A stretch of 64,000 nt of DNA from Streptomyces pyxinicus (GCF_024753135.1 NZ_JANUGP010000001.1:372001-436000), one strand, 5' to 3'. Shown: positions 26,158-35,115, counted from the stretch's first letter. Numbers and translations are program-made. The notes: generated by a model from the sequence alone, not told the origin.

Positions 26158-26772
26158 TCACAGGGTGCGGGCGTCGGCGTGCACGACCTCGAACTCCTCC
26201 AGGCCGACCACCGTCACCTCCGCCTTGGCGGCCCCCTCCCGCCGGACCCGAGCCTGGCCGGCGCGGGAGGCGGCGAGGGAGTGCGGGTCGGTGAAGAGGG
26301 TGCCGACGAGGCCGCGACCGCGGTGCCGGTCCAGGAAGAGCGCGGCCCGGGCCAGTCCCGGCAGGGCCTCCAGTCGGGGCAGCAGATCGGCGTGGAAGGC
26401 GTCGGCGAACAGGTCCGCGTCCGCCGGATCGAACTCCACGCGGGCGAGGCGCAGTCCGCCGCCGGTGGTGGAGCGCTGGTGGAGCGCGTGGAAGACGGCG
26501 ACCTCGTAGTTCTCGACCGCGACCGTTCCGGCGAAGGGCCCCAGCAGCGCGGGGCGGCGCTCGCGCATCACCTCGTCGCTGTTGTACCGGGCCTCCTCGG
26601 TCTCCCACCAGCTGACCGAGAGCAGTTTGCCGAGCTGCCGGTCGACGAAGACCCCTGCTCCCCGGTACCCGGGGCGTTCCTCCAGCAGGTCGTGGCCCCG
26701 GGAGTTGAGGGCCCGGACCGCCGTGTCCAGCTCGGCGGGATCGCCGGTGGCGTACACCGTGCGCACGAACAT
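26158..26772 (-). CDS. Conserved protein with two dimeric alpha/beta-barrel halves
   Basis: Cytoplasmic protein of 204 residues. The two halves look like repeated ferredoxin-like (antibiotic-monooxygenase/EthD-like) units: FVRTVYATGDPAELDTAV ... VSWWETEEARYNSDEVMRERR and then LARVEFDPADADLFADAFHA ... GTLFTDPHSLAAS. The ATG has GGGAGGTGG upstream, a strong site. No catalytic motif is evident. I cannot name a function; heme, small-molecule or oxygenase roles are known for the fold. Confidence 0.82.
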   Translation of the reverse strand: MFVRTVYATGDPAELDTAVRALNSRGHDLLEERPGYRGAGVFVDRQLGKLLSVSWWETEEARYNSDEVMRERRPALLGPFAGTVAVENYEVAVFHALHQRSTTGGGLRLARVEFDPADADLFADAFHADLLPRLEALPGLARAALFLDRHRGRGLVGTLFTDPHSLAASRAGQARVRREGAAKAEVTVVGLEEFEVVHADARTL

Positions 26773-26946
26773 GACGTCCACCTCCCAGCGCGATGGCCTC
26801 GGACAGGGTAGGACATTTCCGGCACACCCCCTGCCGCCAGTCTTGCCCGGGACACCAACCTCCGCAATCGGCGCGGGTTTCACCACCGAACGACCGAAGG
26901 GTTGACGAGGACATGCAAACAGGTCCACCGTGTACGACACCCGGTA

Positions 26947-26959
26947 AGGAAAGTTTCCT
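26947..26959. promoter_or_regulatory. Palindromic operator upstream of the chitosanase
   Basis: Perfect hyphenated palindrome AGGAAA-G-TTTCCT, 19 bases before the GTG. It resembles, from memory, the palindrome described upstream of Streptomyces chitosanase genes and bound by the ROK-type repressor CsnR. Confidence 0.6.
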
Positions 26960-26978
26960 AACAGAAGGGTCCCCCACC

Positions 26979-27668
26979 GTGCGCCTTCGAACACTAACCC
27001 TCGCCGCGGCCTCCGGCGCCGCCCTCCTCGCGGCCGGCGTCCTGCCCGCGAACGCCACCGCCTCCCCCACGTCCGCCCAGGAGGGCACCGTCAGCGCGGC
27101 CGACCTGCTGGCCAAGGTGTCGTCCTGTACGCAGCTCTCCAGCGGCAAGTACCGGACCGACGAGGAGACCGCCGCCACCGTCCCCGTCTGCGGGAAGAAC
27201 GGCGCGGTCTTCTGGAAGGCCGACATGGACATCGACTGCGACGGCCAGCGCACCACCAACTGCAACGAGGACCGCGACCCCTGGTACCAGGCCGACACCG
27301 CCTTCCACCAGTCCGACGGCAAGCCGCTGAAGGCCGAGTCGCTCCCCTACGTCGTGGTGCCCAGCTCCAGCGCCATCTGGAACTACGCGAACGCCGGCAT
27401 CAAGGGCGGCGGTGTGGTCGCGGTCATCTACAACAACAAGGTGGAGTACGCCGTCGTCGGCGACACCGGCCCCACCGAGATCATCGGCGAGGCCTCCTAC
27501 GCCACCGCGAAGGCACTCGGCATCGACCCCGACCCGGAGACGGGCGGCACCGACTCGGGCGTCACCTACCTCCTCTTCAAGAACTCCAAGGCGTCCCCCA
27601 TCGAGAGCCACAGCGCGGCCGTGACCCTGGGGGACCAACTGGCCAGGCAGTTCCTGTCCGCCAACTGA
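26979..27668 (+). CDS. Secreted GH75 chitosanase
   Basis: Secreted enzyme of 229 residues that cuts the beta-1,4 chain of chitosan. A short signal peptide (LTLAAASGAALLAAGVLP, cleavage after an Ala-rich stretch near residue 25) precedes the GH75 domain. That domain holds the acidic motif KADMDIDCDGQR, paired cysteines (SSCTQL, PVCGK, TNCNED), DTAFHQSDG, LPYVVVP and VVGDTGPTEIIGEASY. GTG at 26979 is chosen because GAAGGGT lies upstream and the signal peptide starts there. The palindrome just upstream suggests repression lifted by chitosan oligomers. Confidence 0.9.
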   Translation: MRLRTLTLAAASGAALLAAGVLPANATASPTSAQEGTVSAADLLAKVSSCTQLSSGKYRTDEETAATVPVCGKNGAVFWKADMDIDCDGQRTTNCNEDRDPWYQADTAFHQSDGKPLKAESLPYVVVPSSSAIWNYANAGIKGGGVVAVIYNNKVEYAVVGDTGPTEIIGEASYATAKALGIDPDPETGGTDSGVTYLLFKNSKASPIESHSAAVTLGDQLARQFLSAN

Positions 27669-27743
27669 GCGAAACGGCAGATCGGTTGGCTGCCCCACCG
27701 GCCGACCAGGTGCCGGCCGGCCGGTCCGGGCTCGTCCTGGGCC

Positions 27744-28640
27744 TCAGACCGGCCGCACCGCCGTATGCACCGTGTACGCCCCCAGCACGAACACGTCCGG
27801 CCGGTGGTGGACGCTCGTCGGGGCGGACGGGGCGAGGAGGTGGTCGAGGGTGGTGCGGTCCTCGGGGGTGAGGGTGTCGGAGAAGCCGTCGCGCAGGTGG
27901 GCGAGGGTCGCGACGACGTAGGCGCGGGTGCGGGCGGTCGCGGGGGCGGGGAGGTCGAGGAGGAAGCTGCGGGTGCGGGGACGGATCAGGCCGGCGGCGG
28001 TCAGCAGGGCGGTCCAGTCCTCGGTCTCGGCGGCCGAGCCGGGCAGGCCGGCCCGCATCCGGGCGAACCGTTCCTCCTCCAGGGCGTCGAGCCGGGCCTG
28101 GAGGCCTGGGCGGCCGATGCCGATGTCGCGGGGCAGGAAGCGGGTGGGCAGGCCGCCTTCGAGGAGGACCAGGGTGCCGCCGGGCGCGAGCCGGTCGGCG
28201 AAGGCGGTGAGGGCGGCGCGCTGGTCGCCCAGGTGGTGCAGGCTGCGGCCGGCCCACAGCAGGTCCGCCGGGTAGTCCAACTCGGACAGCACTGTCGGGA
28301 GTTCGCCGGTGAGGGTGTCGAAGCGGTCGGTCACGCCCTGGCGGGCGGCGCGGGCGCGGGCGCGCTCCAGGAGCGGTTCGCTGCCGTCCACGGCGAGGAT
28401 CCGGGCGGCCGGGAACGCCTCGGCGAACAGGCACGAGACGACTCCGGGACCGCTGCCCGCGTCCACGATCAGCCCCGGATCGGTCACCTCCCGCGCGAGC
28501 CAGGCCATGGCCCGCTCGTAGACGGGGGTCATGAGGTCGGCCTCCGACTCCAGATGGGAGGCCTGCGCGCCCCAGTCGACGGCCGTGCCGTGGTCGTGAC
28601 CGGTGGCGTGCCGGTGGGTGTGGTGGTGTGCGGGTGCCAT
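27744..28640 (-). CDS. SAM-dependent methyltransferase with His-rich N-terminus
   Basis: Class I methyltransferase of 298 residues. Motif I is LIVDAGSGPGVVSCLFAEAF near residues 57-76, the acidic strand-2 end is AVDGSEPLL, and the later motif is LWAGRSLHHLGDQRAAL then LAPGGTLVLLEGG. The first 20 residues hold seven histidines in an HxHxH-like string (HHHTHRHATGHDHG) that could bind nickel, zinc or copper. The C-terminal part (from about 180) may bind the substrate. No partner gene suggests the substrate; the convergent chitosanase is unrelated. Confidence 0.88.
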   Translation of the reverse strand: MAPAHHHTHRHATGHDHGTAVDWGAQASHLESEADLMTPVYERAMAWLAREVTDPGLIVDAGSGPGVVSCLFAEAFPAARILAVDGSEPLLERARARAARQGVTDRFDTLTGELPTVLSELDYPADLLWAGRSLHHLGDQRAALTAFADRLAPGGTLVLLEGGLPTRFLPRDIGIGRPGLQARLDALEEERFARMRAGLPGSAAETEDWTALLTAAGLIRPRTRSFLLDLPAPATARTRAYVVATLAHLRDGFSDTLTPEDRTTLDHLLAPSAPTSVHHRPDVFVLGAYTVHTAVRPV

Positions 28641-28790
28641 GCCGGTCAGCCTTTCGTCGGTTCCCGGCCAGGGTGCGACGGTGTGGCGGGCGGAGGCCAG
28701 TGACGTTGCCGGGACGGCAAAAACGGGATACGGAATGGCAACGCCGGCGCAGAGGACGGAGGGCTGGACGGGGCGGGGTGCCGGTAGGGA

Positions 28791-29534
28791 TCAGCCGGGT
28801 TTGCGGAACGCGCACAGGGTGAAGACCGGGTCCACGCGGGGGCGGTCCTGGTCCGGCAGCCGGGCCAGGCGGGCGGCGAACTCCTCGGTACGCGGCTCGC
28901 CCGGGGGCAGTTGGGTGAACCAGCCGCGGCGCAGATCGGCGATGGTGGAGCGGGGGCTGCGGCCCTGTCCGGTGCCACGGAACGAGGTACGGCCCGAGGG
29001 CTGGAGCCCGTGCCGGGCGGCATGCGCGACCACCTGTTCCGCGGCGTCAGCGGCGGGGCGGCGCGGGCGGGGCGCGAGAACGGCGTCGACGTCGCTGCCG
29101 ACGTCGTGCGCGGCGGCCTTGTCGACCGTGGTGACGTACAGCCCGCCGGGCCGCAGCACGCGGGCGCACTCGGCGACGACGGCGTCCCGGTCGGCGGGGT
29201 CGTCCAGCAGGTGCAGCAGCCACACGGTGGTGACCACGTCCGCGCAGGCGGTGCGGAAGGGCAGGCGGCGGCTGTCGGCCCGCACGATCGCGCCGGGCAG
29301 CCGCGCGGTGGCCATGCGGACCATGGCGGGGGTGAGGTCGGCGCCCGTCACGCGCAGGCCGGGGCGGGCGGTGGCGAGCCGGCGGGTGACGATCCCGGTG
29401 CCGCAGGCGATGTCCAGCAGCCGGGTGGCGGTGCCGGGTATCAGGGCGAGGAGGGACTCGGTGGCCGCGGCGGCGCGGGCCTCGCCGCCGCGCGAGGCGT
29501 CGTAACGGCCGGCTTCCTTGTCGTAGTCGAGCAC
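28791..29534 (-). CDS. SAM-dependent methyltransferase
   Basis: Class I methyltransferase of 247 residues of the UbiE/COQ5-like type. Motif I LLDIACGTGIVTRRLA near residues 39-54, VTGADLTPAMVRMA, then ADVVTTVWLLHLLDD and LRPGGLYVTTVD. It starts five bases past the stop of the pterin dehydratase gene, so the two form an operon. A link to pterin or aromatic-acid metabolism is possible but not shown. Confidence 0.88.
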   Translation of the reverse strand: MLDYDKEAGRYDASRGGEARAAAATESLLALIPGTATRLLDIACGTGIVTRRLATARPGLRVTGADLTPAMVRMATARLPGAIVRADSRRLPFRTACADVVTTVWLLHLLDDPADRDAVVAECARVLRPGGLYVTTVDKAAAHDVGSDVDAVLAPRPRRPAADAAEQVVAHAARHGLQPSGRTSFRGTGQGRSPRSTIADLRRGWFTQLPPGEPRTEEFAARLARLPDQDRPRVDPVFTLCAFRKPG

Positions 29535-29539
29535 ACCGC

Positions 29540-29845
29540 TCAGTGTGCGCCGTGGCCGGGGGCGATGTCCTCCACCCTGCGGGCGAGAGCGAAATCCTTC
29601 GCGGTGAGGGCGCCGCCCGCGCTGTGCGTGTGCACGCTGAGGGAGACGGTGTCGTAGCCGAGGGTGAGGTCGGAGTGGTGGTCCAACTCGTCCTGGACGG
29701 CGGCGATGTGCGCCACCAGCGCGGCCGCCGCCACATGCGAAGCCAGCCGGTAGGAGCGGGTGAGCCGGCCGTCCGCGACCGACCAGCCGGGCAGCCCGGT
29801 CAGCGCGTCCTCGATCTCCTGCGGCGACAGCGGTTCGACGGCCAT
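29540..29845 (-). CDS. 4a-hydroxytetrahydrobiopterin dehydratase (PCD)
   Basis: Small protein of 101 residues that regenerates pterin cofactor by dehydrating the 4a-hydroxy form after aromatic hydroxylation. The conserved residues are in DELDHHSDLTLGYDTVSLSV (histidine pair of the active site) and GLPGWSV near the start, with ALARRVEDI at the end. First gene of a two-gene operon with the methyltransferase. No aromatic amino acid hydroxylase lies nearby. Confidence 0.92.
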   Translation of the reverse strand: MAVEPLSPQEIEDALTGLPGWSVADGRLTRSYRLASHVAAAALVAHIAAVQDELDHHSDLTLGYDTVSLSVHTHSAGGALTAKDFALARRVEDIAPGHGAH

Positions 29846-29934
29846 GGGCCGGCTCCCTTCGCGGTGGCGGGACCCCGGCCGGGGTCCCCGGGTAGGGGTT
29901 CAGTGGTTCAGCCTGCCACGGCTAGGGTCGCCGT

Positions 29935-30780
29935 ATGACCACTGTCGCGTCCGGTCCCGTCGTAGCCGCGTCACCCGCGTCCCGTACCGCCGCCGACCGG
30001 GGAGTCGGCCCGCTGCTGCGCGCCTGGCGGGAGCGGCGGCGCGTCTCCCAGCTGGAGCTGGCGCTGCGGGCCGACTCCTCCGCCCGGCACATCAGCTTCG
30101 TGGAGACCGGCCGGTCCCGGCCGAGCGAGGACATGGTGCTGCGGCTCGCCGAGCAGCTGGAGGTGCCGGTGCGCGAGCGCAACGCGCTGCTGCTGGCGGC
30201 CGGTTACGCCCCGCACTACCCGGAGACCCCACTGGACGACCCGGCCCTGGACGCGCTGCGCGACGGCATGGAGCGGCTGATCCGGGGCTACGAGCCCTAC
30301 CCGGCACTGGTGGTCGACGCCGGCTACACGGTGCTGGCGTCGAACCGGGGCATCGAGATGCTGCTGGCGGGTGTGGCGCCCGAACTGCTGGCCCCGGCGC
30401 CGAACGCCATGCGGCTGACCCTGCACCCGCGGGGGCTGGCGCCGCGGATCCGGAACCTGCGGGAGTGGCGGGGGCATCTGCTGGCCCAGATGGAGCGGGA
30501 GATCGCCGTGCACCGCTCCGAGCGGCTGCGCGCGCTGTACGAGGAGGTGGCAGCCTACCCGGTGCCGCCGGAGGACGCGCCGGGTGCCGAACCGGCCGAA
30601 CCCGACGTCCACTTCGCGCTGCCGCTGCGGATCAAGCACGACGGGCGGCTGCTGTCGTTCGTGTCGTCCATCTCCACGTTCAACACCCCGATGGACGTCA
30701 CGGTGTCCGAGATCGCCATCGAGACGTTCCTGCCGGCGGACCGCGAGACCACCGGATATCTGCACACGCTGGCAGGTTGA
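29935..30780 (+). CDS. XRE-family regulator with MmyB-like ligand domain
   Basis: Regulator of 281 residues. The N-terminal Cro/C1 helix-turn-helix (LRAWRERRRVSQLELALRA ... ISFVETGRSRPSEDMVLRLA) is at about 28-88. The C-terminal MmyB-like PAS-type domain begins with YEPYPALVVDAGYTVLASN and contains NAMRLTLHPRGLAPRI, typical for this family, which can bind fatty acids. It is divergent from the pterin dehydratase operon and may regulate it. Confidence 0.9.
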   Translation: MTTVASGPVVAASPASRTAADRGVGPLLRAWRERRRVSQLELALRADSSARHISFVETGRSRPSEDMVLRLAEQLEVPVRERNALLLAAGYAPHYPETPLDDPALDALRDGMERLIRGYEPYPALVVDAGYTVLASNRGIEMLLAGVAPELLAPAPNAMRLTLHPRGLAPRIRNLREWRGHLLAQMEREIAVHRSERLRALYEEVAAYPVPPEDAPGAEPAEPDVHFALPLRIKHDGRLLSFVSSISTFNTPMDVTVSEIAIETFLPADRETTGYLHTLAG

Positions 30781-30878
30781 CGCACCGGTTCCTACCGACT
30801 CCGCTCGACCACGTGTGCGAGAACGGCCGGTCGTGACAGACTGCCCCCGTACTTCGGCGCGTTGGGGGAGGGCGTGGC

Positions 30879-31742
30879 GTGAGTGAGCGGCGGCCGGCGC
30901 CCACCGTGGGTCAGGTGGTGCTCGGCAAGCGGTTGCAGGAGCTGCGCGAGGCGGCCGGGCTGAGCCGGGAGGAGGCCGCCCGGGTGCTCCGGGTGGCGTC
31001 GGCGACCGTACGGCGCATGGAGATGGCCGAGGTCGCGCTGAAGATCCCCTACGTGCAGGTGCTGCTGACCACCTACGGGGTCGGGGCGGACGAGGCGGGC
31101 GCCTTCGTGCGGCTGGCCGAGGAGGCGAACCAGCCGGGCTGGTGGCAGCGGTTCCACGACGTGCTGCCGGACTGGTTCAGCCTGTACGTCAGCCTGGAGG
31201 GCGCCGCCCGGGTCATCCGCTCCTACGAGCCGCACTTCGTGCCCGGACTGCTCCAGACGGAGGAGTACGCGCGTGCCGTGATGGAGGCCGGCACGATAGG
31301 GCAGACCCAGCCGGCGGCGGTGGAGCGGCACGTGTCGCTGCGCATGGAGCGGCAGCGGCTGCTGGAGCGCCCCGACCCGCCCCACCTGTGGGTGATCATG
31401 GACGAGACGGTGCTGCGGCGCCCGGTGAGCACTCGCCCCGAGGTGCTGCGCGGCCAGCTGGACCGGCTGCTGGAGTACGCGGAGCGGGACCGGGTCACCC
31501 TCCAGATCGCGGAGTTCGCGAGCGGCCCGCATCCGGGGACGTATGCGCCGTTCACCCTGTTCCGGTTCGCGGAGCCGGAGTTGCCGGACATGGTGTTCAC
31601 CGAGTACCTGACCGGCGCGCTGTACCTGGACTCGCGCCGGGAGGTCTCCTCGCACTTGGAGGTGCTGGACCACATGACGGCCCTGGCGGCCTCGGCGCAG
31701 CGCACGATGAAGCTGCTGCGGGAGTGCCGCGAGTCGCTCTGA
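30879..31742 (+). CDS. Helix-turn-helix regulator with DUF5753
   Basis: Protein of 287 residues. HTH_31-type DNA-binding domain (LGKRLQELREAAGLSREEAA ... VRRMEMAEVALKIPYVQVLL) at 15-70 and the actinobacterial DUF5753 domain at about 110-280 (EPHFVPGLLQTEEYARAVME, LWVIMDETVLRRPV, VVF-type FTLFRFAEPELPDMVFTEY). In Streptomyces these regulators normally sit beside a small DUF397 partner gene; none is found here downstream or upstream, so this is an orphan copy. Confidence 0.9.
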   Translation: MSERRPAPTVGQVVLGKRLQELREAAGLSREEAARVLRVASATVRRMEMAEVALKIPYVQVLLTTYGVGADEAGAFVRLAEEANQPGWWQRFHDVLPDWFSLYVSLEGAARVIRSYEPHFVPGLLQTEEYARAVMEAGTIGQTQPAAVERHVSLRMERQRLLERPDPPHLWVIMDETVLRRPVSTRPEVLRGQLDRLLEYAERDRVTLQIAEFASGPHPGTYAPFTLFRFAEPELPDMVFTEYLTGALYLDSRREVSSHLEVLDHMTALAASAQRTMKLLRECRESL

Positions 31743-31807
31743 GCAGCCCCCGTGCCCAAGGGGCCGCGTCCGCAGCGGCGGGGCTGGGAACGGCTGAGCG
31801 GCTGGTG

Positions 31808-31839
31808 GTGCCGCGCCCTCCGTCACGGGGGCGCGGCAC
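31808..31839. terminator. Hairpin between convergent genes
   Basis: Perfect 11-bp stem GTGCCGCGCCC / GGGCGCGGCAC with a 10-base loop, between the DUF5753 regulator and the OsmC gene. It can serve both directions. Confidence 0.7.
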
Positions 31840-31856
31840 TCCAAACGCCGGGCGGC

Positions 31857-32282
31857 TCAGGCCAGTTCGGCCGTGAGCGTGATGGTCGTACCGGTCAGGG
31901 CCTGGCTGACCGGGCAGTTCTTCTTGGCGTCCTCGGCGGCCGAGGCGAAGCCCTGCGCGTCCAGACCGGGCACCTCGCCGCGCACGGTCAGGTGGATGCC
32001 GGTGATGCCCTCACCGGGCTGGAAGGTGACGTCGGCCTTGGTCTCCAGCCGGGTGGGCGCGGTGCCGGCGCCGGTCAGGGCGTGCGAGAGGGCCATGGAG
32101 AAGCAGCTGGAGTGGGCGGCGGCGATCAGCTCCTCGGGGCTGGTCTTGCCGTTCGCGTCCTGGGCGCGCGAGGCCCACGTCACCGGCTGCTGCCCGATGC
32201 CGGAGGAGTCGAAGGTGACGACGCCGTTGCCGTCGAGCAGGGTGCCTTCCCAGACGGTGTGTGCGATGCGCGTGGTGGCCAC
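31857..32282 (-). CDS. OsmC family peroxiredoxin-like protein
   Basis: Protein of 141 residues that reduces organic hydroperoxides in the cytoplasm. The two redox cysteines of the family are present, in SPEELIAAAHSSCFSMAL and AKKNCPVSQAL. Family start MATTRIAHTVWEGTLLDGNG. Single gene, likely induced by oxidative or osmotic stress in relatives; regulation is not visible here. Confidence 0.93.
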   Translation of the reverse strand: MATTRIAHTVWEGTLLDGNGVVTFDSSGIGQQPVTWASRAQDANGKTSPEELIAAAHSSCFSMALSHALTGAGTAPTRLETKADVTFQPGEGITGIHLTVRGEVPGLDAQGFASAAEDAKKNCPVSQALTGTTITLTAELA

Positions 32283-32357
32283 GGTGGGTCCTTTCGGCGT
32301 GGGGTCCCGTTGCCGGGATGTCTCTGGCCCTATCCGATCACATCGGGGCCCGCGGGT

Positions 32358-34469
32358 TCAGGCGGCCCGCTCCTCCGGGGCGTCGGCGGGCAGCGGCACC
32401 TGCGGGCCGTCCAGCTCGGCCAGCCAGCGGCGCAGGACCTGGTGCACCTCCTCGGCGCCGACCGGCTCCCGCCCGTCGGCGGTGGGGGCGGTCAGGTCCA
32501 GCGGGGAGAGCAGGAAGGGGCGTGACTGGGCGCCGCCGAGGCCGCCGTGCGAGCCGATCTGCTCCTCGAAGGCGAGGACCTCACCGTCGGCGGGCTCGTA
32601 GGCGGAGTTCACCATGATGTCCGCGGTGTGCGGGAAGGAGTGGGTGCGCCGTACGGCGTCGGCGGCGCCGGGGCCGAAGCGGGCCAGCGGTCCGCGGTCG
32701 TCGGTCAGTTCGGCCAGCGGGATCTCGGCTCCGTGGGCGGCCAGCAGCACCCCGTCGTGCCGCTCGCTGCGCACCAGCAGGAAGCCGATGCCGGGATGGT
32801 GGGCGAGGGTGGTGAGCAGGGCGGGGTGGCGGGCGTCGATCTCCTCCTTGGTCATGCGGTGCGGCACGTCCGGGAAGGAGACCAGGCCGAGGTTGCCCGA
32901 GGCCAGCACGATCGGCTCCGAGCCGGGGGCGGGGCGGTGCCGCCCGCCGCTCTCCTCGACGGGCCGGCGCAGCGCCGCGCGGACGGCGGCGCGGGCCTCC
33001 GCGCCGCTGTGCGTGCGCTGGGCGCGGCGCGGCACGGCCAGTCCGCAGCCGGCCCGGACGAGGTCGCCGAGGGTGAGGCCGTAGCGGGCGCGGAAGGTCT
33101 CACCGGGGCTCTGGCCGTGGTCGGACAGGACCACGATCCGGTAGGGGCGCGGGGCGTGTTCGGCGACCCGCTCCAGCAGGGCGAGGGCGCGGTCCAGGCG
33201 CTGGAGCACCTTCTCGGCGTCCCGGCTGCCCGGCCCGGAGTGGTGGGCGACCTCGTCGTAGGCGACCAGGTCGGCGTAGACGACGGTGCGGCCGGCGAGC
33301 AGGTCGCCCATGACCGCGGCGACGACGACGTCCCGTTCCACGACGGTGGCGAAGGCGCGGACGAACGGGTAGAGGCCACCCCGGCTGACCCGTGGGCGCT
33401 GCCCCCGGACGCGGGCCCGGACGGACTCGCCGATCTCGCGGCCCACCTCGGCGACGAAGGACAGGGCGGTGCGGACGGCGTTGGCGGGGTCGGAGAAGTA
33501 GGCGAAGTAGCCGGCGCGGGAACGGTTCTCCCGGCTGCGGCGGCGGGCGGCTATGGACAGCACGAGGGCCTGTTCGCCGGCGCCGCCGCTGAAGAGGTTG
33601 CCGCGGCTGGCGCCGTCGACGGCGAGCAGTCCCTCCTCGCCGGTGCGCAGCACGGCCCGGTACTGGAGTTCGGCGGCGCTGGTGGGCCGGTTGCTGACCA
33701 TCACCTCGCCGCGGTCCTTCTCGTACCAGCGGAAGGCGGGCACGTCGAAGGTGCTGCCGTGCAGGATGCCGAGCTGGCTGGCCCCGGTCTGGCTGGACCA
33801 GTCGGTGCGCCAGGGGGTGAGGCGGTGGGTGGGCGGCGGGACGGGTCCGACGGGCGGCTCGTCGCCGTCGGGTCTCGCGAGCCAGCGGGCGACCGTCGGC
33901 ATCAGTCCCGCGCGGACCGCGCCGGTGAGCACGTCGTGGCCGACGCCGTCGAGCTGTACGCAGATCAGACCCGGGGCGGACGGGCCGGGCGGCCGGTGCC
34001 GGCTGCCCCGCATGGCCAGGCGGTGCAGGCGCCGGCGGTAGGCCTCGTCGTCGCGCACGGTGAGGGCGGCGCCGGTGGCGGAGGCGACCGCGGACATCAC
34101 GGCGGCGACGATGACGGCGGTCTCCGGCGCGGCCTCGCCCCGGCCGGAGGGGTTGACGTGCAGCGCGAGCAGCAGCAGGGAGCCGTTGAGGAAGAAGACC
34201 AGCAGGCCGAGCACGAAGGCCGGCACGAGCAGCAGCAGCCGGACCAGCAGCGGCCAGGCGACGGCCGAGAGCAGCCCGAAGGCCCCCGCGCCGCAGGCCG
34301 CCGTGACCGCGATACGGGTGGCGCTGTCGCCGCCGGGGGCCTGGAGCCGGAAGTCGGGCAGCAGCCCGGCGAGGAGCAGCATGGTGAGCGTGGAGACCAC
34401 CCATACGGCGACGCTCCGCCCGATCTGACTGGCGATCCGCCGCCACCGCACGCCTCGCACGCCCCGCAC
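32358..34469 (-). CDS. Membrane fusion of holin-like domain and type I phosphodiesterase
   Basis: Protein of 703 residues. About four transmembrane helices (residues 18-130, including VWVVSTLTMLLLAGLLPDF) match the phage-holin-4-2-like domain. After residue 165 comes an alkaline-phosphatase-superfamily domain, with LICVQLDGVGHDVL (metal-binding Asp), FDVPAFRWYEKD, VVYADLVAYDEVAHHSGPGS and IVVLSDHGQSPGETF, the last giving the Asp-His metal ligands. The usual nucleophile Thr/Ser position is not clear to me. It probably hydrolyses a phosphodiester or phosphate at the membrane. The combination is known in actinobacteria as 'phage holin family protein'; function is undetermined. Confidence 0.85.
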   Translation of the reverse strand: MRGVRGVRWRRIASQIGRSVAVWVVSTLTMLLLAGLLPDFRLQAPGGDSATRIAVTAACGAGAFGLLSAVAWPLLVRLLLLVPAFVLGLLVFFLNGSLLLLALHVNPSGRGEAAPETAVIVAAVMSAVASATGAALTVRDDEAYRRRLHRLAMRGSRHRPPGPSAPGLICVQLDGVGHDVLTGAVRAGLMPTVARWLARPDGDEPPVGPVPPPTHRLTPWRTDWSSQTGASQLGILHGSTFDVPAFRWYEKDRGEVMVSNRPTSAAELQYRAVLRTGEEGLLAVDGASRGNLFSGGAGEQALVLSIAARRRSRENRSRAGYFAYFSDPANAVRTALSFVAEVGREIGESVRARVRGQRPRVSRGGLYPFVRAFATVVERDVVVAAVMGDLLAGRTVVYADLVAYDEVAHHSGPGSRDAEKVLQRLDRALALLERVAEHAPRPYRIVVLSDHGQSPGETFRARYGLTLGDLVRAGCGLAVPRRAQRTHSGAEARAAVRAALRRPVEESGGRHRPAPGSEPIVLASGNLGLVSFPDVPHRMTKEEIDARHPALLTTLAHHPGIGFLLVRSERHDGVLLAAHGAEIPLAELTDDRGPLARFGPGAADAVRRTHSFPHTADIMVNSAYEPADGEVLAFEEQIGSHGGLGGAQSRPFLLSPLDLTAPTADGREPVGAEEVHQVLRRWLAELDGPQVPLPADAPEERAA

Positions 34470-34599
34470 CTCTCACGTCCCGGCCCGCTCGACCGGACCC
34501 CGGCTCCACCTTGTCATACCGGACGCGCCCGGCCCGGGGCCGTACGTCCCGCCCGGCCCCGGGCCGTACGACCCGGGCTCAGCGGCCCCGGCCGGGGAT

Positions 34600-35031
34600 T
34601 CAGCGGCCGTCGTAGCCGGCCGTCGGCATCGACAGGCGCCGGTGGACGCGGGCCTTCATCTGCGCGTCGTACGACGGCTCGGCCCGGCCCACCGTCTCCA
34701 CGCGCACCCCGCGGCGGGCGCACTCGGCGGTGAACTCCGCCACCGAGGACAGGGCGCGCGCGAGCACCCGGGTGCTGGGCGCGACGAACACGTCCACTCC
34801 GGGCCGCACCCCGTCCCACAGCGCGCAGTGGTCGAAGCGCAGCCCGCCGACCAGGATCTCCCGTGCGATCACGAAGCCGTGCTCGGCCGCCCAGCGGGCG
34901 CACATGGCGTGCTGGCTGCGGGAGTCCACCAGAAAGGGGTCGGACTCCAGCTCCTCCAGAGGTGTCAGACTCGCGATCGCGGTCACCCGCACCGGCGTGA
35001 TCGCGTCGAAGGCACCCCGCGGCCGTCCCAT
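34600..35031 (-). CDS. Small protein with degenerate serine-recombinase fold
   Basis: Protein of 143 residues; the ATG has a strong GGAGGTGAGGGG site. The pattern VRVTAIASLT ... SQHAMCARWAAEHGFVIAREI ... VDVFVAPSTRVLARALSSVA ... CARRGVRVETV follows the resolvase/invertase catalytic domain (compare the common VR-AIYARVS start and LDRLARS helix). The catalytic serine is replaced and the C-terminal DNA-binding part is absent, so it should not recombine DNA. It may be a regulator or an inactive remnant. Family assignment is by eye. Confidence 0.65.
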   Translation of the reverse strand: MGRPRGAFDAITPVRVTAIASLTPLEELESDPFLVDSRSQHAMCARWAAEHGFVIAREILVGGLRFDHCALWDGVRPGVDVFVAPSTRVLARALSSVAEFTAECARRGVRVETVGRAEPSYDAQMKARVHRRLSMPTAGYDGR

Positions 35032-35115
35032 GGCGTCCCCCTCACCTCCGGGTTTCGTCGCAGACCCTACTCCTGCCCGTAGGCTTCGGGGAGTCGCGTG
35101 AAGGAGGCGAAGAAG

